NCBI GenBank assembly: GCA_937923965.1
Contig: CALDTL010000043.1
Location: 1-36,464 of the forward strand
Direction: 5' to 3'
DNA: 36,464 nt
Origin: an uncultured Caulobacterales bacterium
GTDB lineage: Bacteria; Pseudomonadota; Alphaproteobacteria; Caulobacterales; Maricaulaceae
Position 1 is the first letter of the stretch, and each line of letters starts with the position of its first letter. The notes beneath the pieces are model-generated. The model saw only the letters and a list, made by a program, of their open reading frames with translations. It was not told the DNA's origin and did no database searches. Positions 17,383 through 23,954 of the stretch are shown here, in pieces. Both the position numbers and the translations under genes were made by a program.

Positions 17383-17910
17383 ATGATGTCTGTAAATCTC
17401 ATTAACGCTGCAGCCGGAACGCCGTTCTATTTGGACTCCAAATTTTGGGTTCTGATCCCTGTCGTTCTTTTCCTCGCCTTTGTCATATATAAAGGCGCCT
17501 TGCGCGCCGTGGGCAAATCCCTTGATGCCCGCTCAGAAGCTATCAAGACTGAACTCGACGAAGCTCGCCGCCTACGTGAAGAGGCTCAGGCTCTCCTGGC
17601 CTCCTATCACCGCAAGCAAAAAGAAGCTGAGGAACAGGCCGAAGAGATCGTAAAACAAGCGCGCTCTGATGCGGAGAATATGGCAACCCAAGCCCGCAAA
17701 GATCTCGCGGATCGTTTGGAGCGCCGCGCGGCGCAGGCCGAAGCTAAGATTGCGAATGCCGAAGCCCAAGCGATGGGCGAAGTGAAAGCAAAAGCCGCAG
17801 AGATGGCGCTCAACACGGCTGAAACATTACTTCGGACGAAGCTAACGGCGGCGGATAAGTCCAAACTTATCAAGGACGGCATCAAACAGATGGGCTCTAC
17901 GCTAGGGTAA
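17383..17910 (+). CDS. atpF: F0F1 ATP synthase subunit b
   Basis: A 175-residue stalk subunit. A single membrane helix at about 17-37 (FWVLIPVVLFLAFVIYKG) is followed by the conserved LDARSEAIKTELDEARRLREEAQALLA segment, given here as LDARSEAIKTELDEA and RRLREEAQALL, and then a coiled coil to the end. It is the last F0 gene and is closed by the terminator at 17938. Two consecutive ATG codons make the exact start ambiguous by one residue. Confidence 0.95.
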   Translation: MMSVNLINAAAGTPFYLDSKFWVLIPVVLFLAFVIYKGALRAVGKSLDARSEAIKTELDEARRLREEAQALLASYHRKQKEAEEQAEEIVKQARSDAENMATQARKDLADRLERRAAQAEAKIANAEAQAMGEVKAKAAEMALNTAETLLRTKLTAADKSKLIKDGIKQMGSTLG

Positions 17911-17937
17911 TCGAAACCGTCTTGAACAAAACAACAA

Positions 17938-17962
17938 GCCGCTCAATTTGAGCGGCTTTTTT
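17938..17962 (+). terminator. Rho-independent terminator of the F0 operon
   Basis: A perfect 7-bp stem GCCGCTC / GAGCGGC (17938-17944, 17950-17956) with loop AATTT is followed by six T residues. On the left it is flanked by AACAA, complementary to the T-rich right side. Confidence 0.93.
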
Positions 17963-18075
17963 GTTGCGCAATGAAGGGTGTTGTGCCGACTCGGCTACGG
18001 GCGACCCCGTGCCATCCCATAACCTTTGAAACATCGCCATGCCGGGTCGCATTGTAAAAAAATTCATGGCATGGG

Positions 18076-18101
18076 AGCGCTCAAGCTTCGCTTGCAGCGC
18101 T
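18076..18101 (-). terminator. weak hairpin after gcvPB, possible terminator
   Basis: AGCGCT-G-CAAGC-GAA-GCTTG-AGCGCT on the minus strand forms an 11-bp stem with one bulged base, 24 bases after the gcvPB stop. A run of seven T residues comes only about 13 bases after the stem, so efficiency is doubtful. The rest of 17963-18124 holds no gene that I can see. Confidence 0.4.
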
Positions 18102-18124
18102 GTAACTCCCATTAAATGAATGCG

Positions 18125-19702
18125 CTACTCCGCAGCTTCCGCGACATCGCTCGGCGGAGTCCAGCGCAGAACCGGTTTCCGGGCGGCTCGGGTCTCGTCC
18201 AAACGGCGCATCGGCGCATAGACGGGGGCTTGTTTGAAGCTTTCCACATCGCCCGCCTTTGCGCGAGTGGCGAGGCTCCGCATGGATTGAATGAAGCGGT
18301 CTAGCTCTCCCTTGCTCTCACTCTCCGTCGGCTCGATGAGCATCGCGCCGTGGACAACCAACGGGAAATACATCGTCATCGGATGATACCCTTCGTCGAT
18401 CATGGCCTTGGCGAAATCGAGAGTCTCCACGCCTGTGCCTTTCAAGAAGCGATCATCAAATAAGGCTTCGTGCATGCAAGTTCCCTCAAAAGCTGTTGTC
18501 ATGACATCAGAAAGAGACGCTTGGACATAATTCGCGTTCAGCACCGCATCTTCTGTGGCTTGCTTAAGCCCATCAGAGCCGTGGCTCATCATATAAGACA
18601 GCGCGCGCGTATACATGCCCATATTGCCGTGGAAGGCGCACATGCGGCCAAAGCTCTTCGCCCCAGGGGAGTTAGTGGGATGTTCGACTAAATCGAAACC
18701 ATCTTTACCTGCGACCACATAAGGCACGGGTGCGTGGTCTTTCAAAGCTTCTGACAAAACCGTTGGGCCAGAACCTGGGCCGCCGCCGCCATGCGGCGTG
18801 GAGAAAGTCTTGTGCAGGTTTATGTGCATAGCATCAACGCCGAGGTCACCCGGACGCACGCGCCCGACCAGCGCATTAAAATTCGCGCCGTCGCAATAGA
18901 AATAACCGCCTGCCGCGTGGATAAGGTCGGCGATTTCAATGATGTCGTTTTCAAATAAACCGCAGGTATTGGGGTTGGTCAGCATGATACCGGCAATATC
19001 AGAGTCTTCGCCTAAGCCTTCCAGCTTCGCGCGAAGCGCGTCCATATCCACACGTCCGCCCGCATTCGCGGGGATCTCATCAACGCTAAATCCGCATTGC
19101 ACAGCGGTCGCTGGGTTGGTTCCGTGGGCACTTTCTGGGACAAGCACGCGGCGCTTATGCGACGCACCATCATGGTCGAGACGCGCGCGAATCGCCATCA
19201 TCCCGCACAGCTCGCCATGGGCGCCCGCCTTGGGTGTCAGCGCGACGGCTGGCATATTGCATAGCGTCATGAGCCAATGCGATAACACGGACAAAACCTC
19301 TAGCGCGCCTTGAGCCGTTTGGATGGGCTGCAGCGGATGCACATCGGCAAAACCCGGCATGCGTGCGATTTTCTCATTGAGGCGCGGATTATGTTTCATT
19401 GTGCAAGAGCCAAGCGGATACACGCCCAAGTCGATCGCATAGTTCTTTTGCGACAGGCGCACGTAATGGCGCATGGTTTCGGGTTCGCTTAGGCCTGGCA
19501 ATCCAATCTCGCCTTTACGCGCATGCCCGCCGAGACGGGATTTTGTGCCTTTTGGCGTGGGAAGATCTACACCCGTGCGGCGCGGCGTTCCGGTTTCGAA
19601 AATCAGCTTAGTCGCTTGGTCTAGCGCTTTGGAGCCAGACACCGTTTGCGGCAAGTTGCCATTCGCGGCGACAGGGGAAGTGGGGCGGCCTTCGGTCTTC
19701 AT
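18125..19702 (-). CDS. gcvPB: glycine dehydrogenase (decarboxylating) subunit 2
   Basis: Half of the split P-protein. With GcvPA it decarboxylates glycine and passes aminomethyl to the lipoyl arm of GcvH. It is 525 residues, matching the family. The PLP lysine is K298 in MHINLHKTFSTPHGGGGPG. Further blocks are YPLGSCTMKHNP (95-106), PKAGAHGELCGMMA (157-170), PESAHGTNPATA (189-200) and LTNPNTCGLFE (241-251). GGAG lies seven bases before the ATG at 19702. It is separated from gcvPA by 229 bases that are mostly a palindromic insertion-like element, unusual for two genes whose products act together. Confidence 0.97.
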   Translation of the reverse strand: MKTEGRPTSPVAANGNLPQTVSGSKALDQATKLIFETGTPRRTGVDLPTPKGTKSRLGGHARKGEIGLPGLSEPETMRHYVRLSQKNYAIDLGVYPLGSCTMKHNPRLNEKIARMPGFADVHPLQPIQTAQGALEVLSVLSHWLMTLCNMPAVALTPKAGAHGELCGMMAIRARLDHDGASHKRRVLVPESAHGTNPATAVQCGFSVDEIPANAGGRVDMDALRAKLEGLGEDSDIAGIMLTNPNTCGLFENDIIEIADLIHAAGGYFYCDGANFNALVGRVRPGDLGVDAMHINLHKTFSTPHGGGGPGSGPTVLSEALKDHAPVPYVVAGKDGFDLVEHPTNSPGAKSFGRMCAFHGNMGMYTRALSYMMSHGSDGLKQATEDAVLNANYVQASLSDVMTTAFEGTCMHEALFDDRFLKGTGVETLDFAKAMIDEGYHPMTMYFPLVVHGAMLIEPTESESKGELDRFIQSMRSLATRAKAGDVESFKQAPVYAPMRRLDETRAARKPVLRWTPPSDVAEAAE

Positions 19703-19724
19703 GATGTGGCTCCAAGAAAATAGT

Positions 19725-19916
19725 GCTCCTCCACCGCAAGGCGGGGGAGGTGTGTAGAGAGATTGCGTAGCAATCTCGAAAGACGGAGGGGGTATCGCGC
19801 GTCCGCGCGATCAAAAGATGGAATTAAATAAGCGATAAGGTCTATTGGCAGCGCAGACGCGCTGCACCCCCTGCGAGCCCTTCGGGCCCACCTCCCCCGC
19901 ATTGCGGTGGAGGAGC
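19725..19916. repeat. MITE-like palindromic element with 28-bp terminal inverted repeats
   Basis: The left end 19725-19752 and the right end 19889-19916 are inverted copies that differ at one of 28 positions (GCTCCTCCACCGCAA... against its complement). Each end also folds on itself (CCTCC-A-CCGC with GGCGG-GG-GAGG). The interior adds further hairpins: AGATTGC/GCAATCT near 19759-19775, ATCGCGCG/CGCGCGAT near 19795-19812, and GCAGCGC/GCGCTGC near 19847-19864. There is no coding frame. I see no clear target-site duplication. It fills the space between gcvPA and gcvPB. Confidence 0.8.
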
Positions 19917-19931
19917 TTTCTCTCACGGCGC

Positions 19932-21278
19932 TCAAGATAACACCTCCTTCAACGCCGTCCCAAAGGCGGCGATGTCCTCATCTGAACTTGTTTCTGTCGC
20001 GCAAACCAGCAGTAGGTTTTCATCCGCATCTGGCGCGAGGCGGGATAGCGGTACGCCCGCGATCACACCCTTTTCAACCATCGCGTCCACAACCTGCGCA
20101 GCGGGACGGTCGAGGCGCACAGCGAACTCATTAAAGAAGGTTTCGTTCTCAACAAATGCGCCGTCGATACCGTCAATAACATCGGCGAGATCGCACGCTT
20201 TTTCATGATTAAGCGCTGCGAGTTGCTTGATCCCCGCATCGCCGAGGAGGCTCATATGAATGGTGAATGCGAGGCAGCACAGCCCGCTATTCGTACAAAT
20301 ATTCGAGGTCGCTTTCTCGCGGCGAATATGTTGCTCGCGCGTGGACAGCGTCAGCACAAAACCGCGGTCGCCATTGGCATCCACGGTTTCGCCGCACACC
20401 CGTCCCGGCATTTGGCGCACGAGTTTTTGGCGGCAGGCAAAGAGGCCGACATGCGGCCCGCCGAAAGCCAAACCCACGCCGAGGCCTTGGCCTTCGCCGA
20501 CAACAATATCCGCACCCTGCTCACCCGGAGGCGTAATCGCGGCGAGCGCAACAGGTTCCGTAAAGACCGCAATCAGCAATGCTTTATGGGCATGGGCTTT
20601 TTCGGCTATGGGTTTGAGGTCAATAATTTCACCGAAGACATTGGGCGACTGCACGACGACACAGGACGTGTCGTCATCAATGAGGTCAATAACATTCACG
20701 TCGCGGCCCATGCGGGTATCGCGCTCGTCAATTTTAATATTGAGCGTGGAGGCCAAAGTTTGCGTCGCGGCGGCGTAATGCGGATGCAAGCCAGGTGCGA
20801 GAATGGCTTTAGATTTCTTCCCGCGCGCAACGCGGTGCGCCATGACGACAGCCTCGGCGCAGGCGGTGGAGCCGTCATACATGGAGGCATTGGCGACCTC
20901 CATTCCAGTCAGGAGCGCGACTTGCGTTTGAAATTCGAACAGTGCCTGCAGCGTGCCTTGCGAAATTTCTGGCTGATAAGGCGTATAGGCCGTCAGAAAT
21001 TCGGAGCGTTGAATGAGGTGATCCACCGTCGCAGGGATGTGGTGCTTATAAGCTCCTGCCCCGCAGAAAAATGGGAGGCTGCCCGCAGGTGTCGATTTGT
21101 TGGACAGCCGTTGGAAGAACTGCTCCACCGATTGCTCTGACTGATGTTCAGGCAGATCAATCAAGCCCTTGAGCCGGGCCGATTTCGGCACATCGTTAAA
21201 CAAATCATCAATCGATTTAACGCCAATCACATCGAGCATTTGCGCCCGGTCATTTGCATTCAGGGGAAGGTAACGCAT
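19932..21278 (-). CDS. gcvPA: glycine dehydrogenase (decarboxylating) subunit 1
   Basis: A 448-residue first half of the split P-protein, without the PLP lysine, as is normal. Blocks include [13 protein letters not shown] (70-82), [25 protein letters not shown] (given here as [14 protein letters not shown] and [11 protein letters not shown]), [14 protein letters not shown] and the C-terminal NLLLVCATE. The ATG at 21278 follows directly on the stop of the 66-codon ORF upstream, with AGGAAAG inside that ORF as ribosome site, so translation is probably coupled. It pairs with gcvPB downstream. Confidence 0.97.
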   Translation of the reverse strand: MRYLPLNANDRAQMLDVIGVKSIDDLFNDVPKSARLKGLIDLPEHQSEQSVEQFFQRLSNKSTPAGSLPFFCGAGAYKHHIPATVDHLIQRSEFLTAYTPYQPEISQGTLQALFEFQTQVALLTGMEVANASMYDGSTACAEAVVMAHRVARGKKSKAILAPGLHPHYAAATQTLASTLNIKIDERDTRMGRDVNVIDLIDDDTSCVVVQSPNVFGEIIDLKPIAEKAHAHKALLIAVFTEPVALAAITPPGEQGADIVVGEGQGLGVGLAFGGPHVGLFACRQKLVRQMPGRVCGETVDANGDRGFVLTLSTREQHIRREKATSNICTNSGLCCLAFTIHMSLLGDAGIKQLAALNHEKACDLADVIDGIDGAFVENETFFNEFAVRLDRPAAQVVDAMVEKGVIAGVPLSRLAPDADENLLLVCATETSSDEDIAAFGTALKEVLS

Positions 21279-21479
21279 TTAATTATCTTTCCTATTCTTG
21301 CGCATTTTCAAATTCAGCGCGGTGACGATAACCCCAACCAGCAAGCAAAAAATCCCGACTGCGAGTTTGAAACCATCTTTATAAAAATCGGGGGCTTGCC
21401 CCCATGTGACAATGTACCAAATGCCAAGGGCGCTAATCGCCAAACCCCAAATTTTCAAAAAAATAGGACTACGGAACAT
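21279..21479 (-). CDS. small two-helix membrane protein of unknown function
   Basis: A 66-residue product from the ATG at 21479, or 84 residues from a TTG at 21533. Two hydrophobic segments are visible: IWGLAISALGIWYIVTW and LAVGIFCLLVGVIVTAL. They are joined by a short polar loop, and the C terminus is basic (KMRKNRKDN). No family is recognised. The TAA is immediately followed by the gcvPA ATG, an arrangement that suggests it is truly translated within the gcv operon. No strong ribosome site precedes the ATG. The reality of the gene is likely but not certain. Confidence 0.5.
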   Translation of the reverse strand: MFRSPIFLKIWGLAISALGIWYIVTWGQAPDFYKDGFKLAVGIFCLLVGVIVTALNLKMRKNRKDN

Positions 21480-21529
21480 TATCGAGGAGCCCCAAAGAGA
21501 AGCAAAATATTTAGGACAAATTGGAACAT

Positions 21530-21706
21530 TCAATCGTCAGTTTTCTTACTGTTCAATTTTTTTTCGAAGCATAAAGTGAACAAAGGCTCCAGTGACCACC
21601 CCGAACAAAAGTGAATCAAAAACGATCCAGACGACCCCCCCGCCAAAACCGGACCCGCGAAAGAAACCGCCTGCCCGTTTTTTGTTTTCCCAAACTCACC
21701 ATTCAT
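21530..21706 (-). CDS. possible 58-residue ORF directly after gcvH
   Basis: The ATG lies two bases after the gcvH stop, and the frame runs 58 codons to a TGA at 21530. The middle is moderately hydrophobic (AVSFAGPVLAGG, then SFLIHFCSGW) and the end basic (EKKLNSKKTDD). No family is recognised. Tight spacing to gcvH argues for translation. Its composition, with many G-ending codons, is less typical than its neighbours, so it may be a non-functional spacer or gene remnant. Confidence 0.3.
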   Translation of the reverse strand: MNGEFGKTKNGQAVSFAGPVLAGGSSGSFLIHFCSGWSLEPLFTLCFEKKLNSKKTDD

Positions 21707-21708
21707 TT

Positions 21709-22080
21709 TTACAGTCCGTCGCAATATGCCTTATATTTCGCTTCATCCATGAGGCTCGAAAGCTCATCGGCATCGGCGATTTTTATTTTTAGAAACCAAC
21801 CATCGCCAGCAGGCGAGAGGTTCACAGTCTCTGGCGAGTCTTCGAGGATCTCATTAACAGCCGTGACTTCGCCGCCAATGGGCGAATAGACCTCAGAGGC
21901 TGCTTTGACGGACTCAACAACGGCGGCTTCATCGCCTTTGTCAAATTCTGCACCAACGTCTGGCAGCTCAACAAAGACAACATCACCTAGCGCCTTCGCC
22001 GCATAAGCGGAAATGCCCACGGTCCCCTCGTCCCCGTCAACTTTGATCCATTCGTGATCTTCGGTAAAATATAGGCTCAT
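21709..22080 (-). CDS. gcvH: glycine cleavage system H protein
   Basis: A 123-residue lipoyl carrier that shuttles the aminomethyl group between P and T proteins. The lipoylated residue is K59 in VVESVKAASEVYSPIGGEV. It begins YFTEDHEWI, typical of GcvH. GAGGAG lies upstream of the ATG, within the end of gcvT, which stops three bases before. Lipoylation enzymes are not in this window. Confidence 0.98.
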   Translation of the reverse strand: MSLYFTEDHEWIKVDGDEGTVGISAYAAKALGDVVFVELPDVGAEFDKGDEAAVVESVKAASEVYSPIGGEVTAVNEILEDSPETVNLSPAGDGWFLKIKIADADELSSLMDEAKYKAYCDGL

Positions 22081-22083
22081 GGG

Positions 22084-23244
22084 TCAGGCTCCTCGGTAGT
22101 AATTATGCGGGGCAAAAGGTAATTTAGCGATTTTGGCAGGGCGGGCCTTGCCGCGCACGATTAACTGCACATCGGTGCCAGCTTTCGTGAATTTTCGGGA
22201 AACATAGCCCATCGCCACAGGACCGCCTGCTGTTGGACCATAGCCGCCCGATGTGATCTCGCCAATCGTGTTTCCGTCCATATCCTGGACTTCCGTATGC
22301 TCGCGAGCGGGCGCGCGGCCTTCGGGTTTAATACCGACAAGGCGCTTAGTCGTTTTATCTGCGAGGTCGGCCGCAACGCGCGCCGCGCCAAGATAGCCTG
22401 CATCCGCGCTGCGGCGATGTTTTTGAATGGACCAGAACAAGCCTGCTTCAATGGGCGAGACGCTTGTATCAATGTCGTGGCCGTAGAGGCAAAGCCCCGC
22501 TTCGAGGCGGAGACTATCGCGCGCGCCGAGGCCAATCGCTTCAACGTCGTCATGGGCGAGCAAGGCCTCTACTAAGGCACCAACATCTTCATGTTTGACA
22601 GAAATCTCAAAGCCATCTTCGCCAGTGTACCCGGAGCGCGAGACATGAGCCCAGATCGGCGCATCCAACGGTCCGGCTAAGTTCAAATCCGTATGGGTCA
22701 TGAACACAAGGTCGGCTACCGCTGGGTTAAAATCTTCTAAGACTTTAGCAGCAGAAGGGCCTTGTAGAGCAATCAACGAAAGTGTGTCATCTTTGACCTG
22801 CGCAGACACGCCCTCTGGCATGTGGGCCTCGAGATGGGCGTAGTCGGTAATTTTGCAGCCCGCATTCACCACGAGATAGAGAACATGCTCATAGCCGGGC
22901 AGCTCGAGGCGAGAGATCATCAAATCGTCCAAAATACCGCCTTCTTCATTGAGAAATTGTGAGTAGCGTTGCTGGCCGGGTTTCAGAGATTGAATATCGG
23001 CGGGCACGAGTTTTTCGAGAGCCTTCGCGGCAGTCAAAAAATCCTTATCCTCTGCCATGATAAAAACTTGCCCCATGTGGGACACATCGAACAGGCCCGC
23101 TTTTTCCCGCGTATGCAGATGCTCTTTTAATACGCCCATCGGATATTGGACGGGCATATCATAGCCTGCGAAGGGCACCATTTTCCCGCCCATAGCGACG
23201 TGCCTGTCATGAAGTGCTGTTTTGCGTAAATCAGTCATAGGCAT
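22084..23244 (-). CDS. gcvT: aminomethyltransferase (glycine cleavage T protein)
   Basis: A 386-residue T protein that transfers the methylene unit to tetrahydrofolate and releases ammonia. Blocks include MVPFAGYDMPVQYP (22-35), FDVSHMGQ, ISRSGYTGEDGFE-like SRSGYTGEDGFEIS, GLGARDSLRLEAGLCLYG, and the C-terminal RGKARPAKI. The start is the ATG at 23244; an ATG two codons later is also possible. A GGAGG lies 16 bases upstream, with a GCGGC-GTAA-GCCGC hairpin between it and the ATG. It is the first gene of the gcv operon, under the glycine riboswitch. Confidence 0.97.
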   Translation of the reverse strand: MPMTDLRKTALHDRHVAMGGKMVPFAGYDMPVQYPMGVLKEHLHTREKAGLFDVSHMGQVFIMAEDKDFLTAAKALEKLVPADIQSLKPGQQRYSQFLNEEGGILDDLMISRLELPGYEHVLYLVVNAGCKITDYAHLEAHMPEGVSAQVKDDTLSLIALQGPSAAKVLEDFNPAVADLVFMTHTDLNLAGPLDAPIWAHVSRSGYTGEDGFEISVKHEDVGALVEALLAHDDVEAIGLGARDSLRLEAGLCLYGHDIDTSVSPIEAGLFWSIQKHRRSADAGYLGAARVAADLADKTTKRLVGIKPEGRAPAREHTEVQDMDGNTIGEITSGGYGPTAGGPVAMGYVSRKFTKAGTDVQLIVRGKARPAKIAKLPFAPHNYYRGA

Positions 23245-23269
23245 CTAGCGGCTTACGCCGCCTCCAATG

Positions 23270-23482
23270 CCGCCTGCTGTCCTTGAGGCCTGAGAGATTG
23301 ATCCGAGCATTTCACATGAAATGCAGGGGTTTACTCCGTCGGCGGGATCGTTTCACAAGTCGATCCGCTTTCCAGCGTTTTGACTGCCAAACGGTCCGTT
23401 GACCTGAGCGTTTCCGGGGCGGTTGCGCCTTCGGTGGCGGCTCCCTCATATTCAAGGTGTTGACCGCTCTCTCCCATTTGGC
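23270..23482 (-). ncRNA. tandem glycine riboswitch upstream of gcvT
   Basis: On the minus strand two glycine aptamers occur in tandem. Aptamer 1 (about 23385-23482) is closed by GCCAAATGG/CCGTTTGGC and contains GGGAGAG, CACCGAAGGCGCAACCGCC and GAAACGCTCAGGTCAACGG. Aptamer 2 (about 23276-23377) begins GCTGGAAAGCGG, contains CGCCGACGGAGTAAACCCC and a CATTTCA-TG-TGAAATG arm, and ends ATCTCTCAGGCCTCAAGGACAGC. These are conserved positions of the glycine riboswitch. The 32 bases to gcvT hold the expression platform. No intrinsic terminator is seen, so control of translation start is more likely. Glycine binding is expected to turn the operon on. Confidence 0.93.
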
Positions 23483-23493
23483 AGGGATAACGT

Positions 23494-23522
23494 CTAATGC
23501 TCGGAGTCCATGAAAGAGTCAA
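23494..23522 (-). promoter_or_regulatory. gcv operon promoter overlapping two GANTC sites
   Basis: On the minus strand TTGACT (23517-23522) and CATTAG (23494-23499) are spaced by 17 bases, and the riboswitch starts just downstream. Two GANTC sites fall within the promoter: GACTC at 23516-23520 overlaps the -35, and GACTC at 23504-23508 lies in the spacer. Such sites are targets of CcrM and, when methylated, of GcrA-type regulation in relatives. That link is inference. Confidence 0.6.
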
Positions 23523-23598
23523 TCTTACTGATGCACGTAAAGCCTTAAGACCTGTGTGTTATCGAGTGTCAGCACAATTTTTAGCCATAGGTGGTATC

Positions 23599-23949
23599 AT
23601 GTCAGGCAAGTCTAAAGAAGAAATCGCATTTGAGCTCGTTGCTAAGCTGAAAGGCGTTGGCGTCTGGGGCGAAAACAACATGCAGCAGATTTTGGATATG
23701 TATGCGGAATGCCTCGAGGCCACATCCGGTCTCCGCAGCGCGCAAGGCCGAAAACCTTCAGCTATACAGCTCGCAGAGGCTGGCTCTGGTGCATCAGGAA
23801 AAGCGCCAGCGCCAGCGCCGCGCCAAGCTGCCCCCGCGCCAAGACAGCCAGCTCAACACCCCGTCCAACCAGCACAGCCTGTAGTCAGACAGCAACAACA
23901 GCAGCTACAACAAACGCTGCAACAGCAGCCAGTCCCGCACGTTAGATAG
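23599..23949 (+). CDS. small protein of unknown function with Gln/Pro-rich C-terminal half
   Basis: A 116-residue product from the ATG at 23599, which has GGTGG upstream. Residues 1-45 look like a small folded helical domain (KEEIAFELVAKLKGVGVW, then NNMQQILDMYAECLEA). Residues 60-116 are low complexity: APAPAPRQAAPAPRQPAQ, then VVRQQQQQLQQTLQQQP. I recognise no family. It diverges from the glycine riboswitch promoter and ends only five bases before the convergent argS stop, with no terminator between. The tail may be flexible or mediate assembly. An in-frame TTG at 23497 would add 34 residues of poor quality and overlap the gcv promoter. Confidence 0.7.
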   Translation: MSGKSKEEIAFELVAKLKGVGVWGENNMQQILDMYAECLEATSGLRSAQGRKPSAIQLAEAGSGASGKAPAPAPRQAAPAPRQPAQHPVQPAQPVVRQQQQQLQQTLQQQPVPHVR

Positions 23950-23954
23950 CAAAT

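Noticed and set aside
17963-18124. A second copy of the MITE-like element after the atp operon
   Set aside because: The sequence has its own weak hairpin but lacks the GCTCCTCCACCGC ends.
20205-21140. Long 311-codon open frame on the plus strand opposite gcvPA
   Set aside because: It is a composition shadow of gcvPA, with no family resemblance, and the gcvPA frame has clear motifs.
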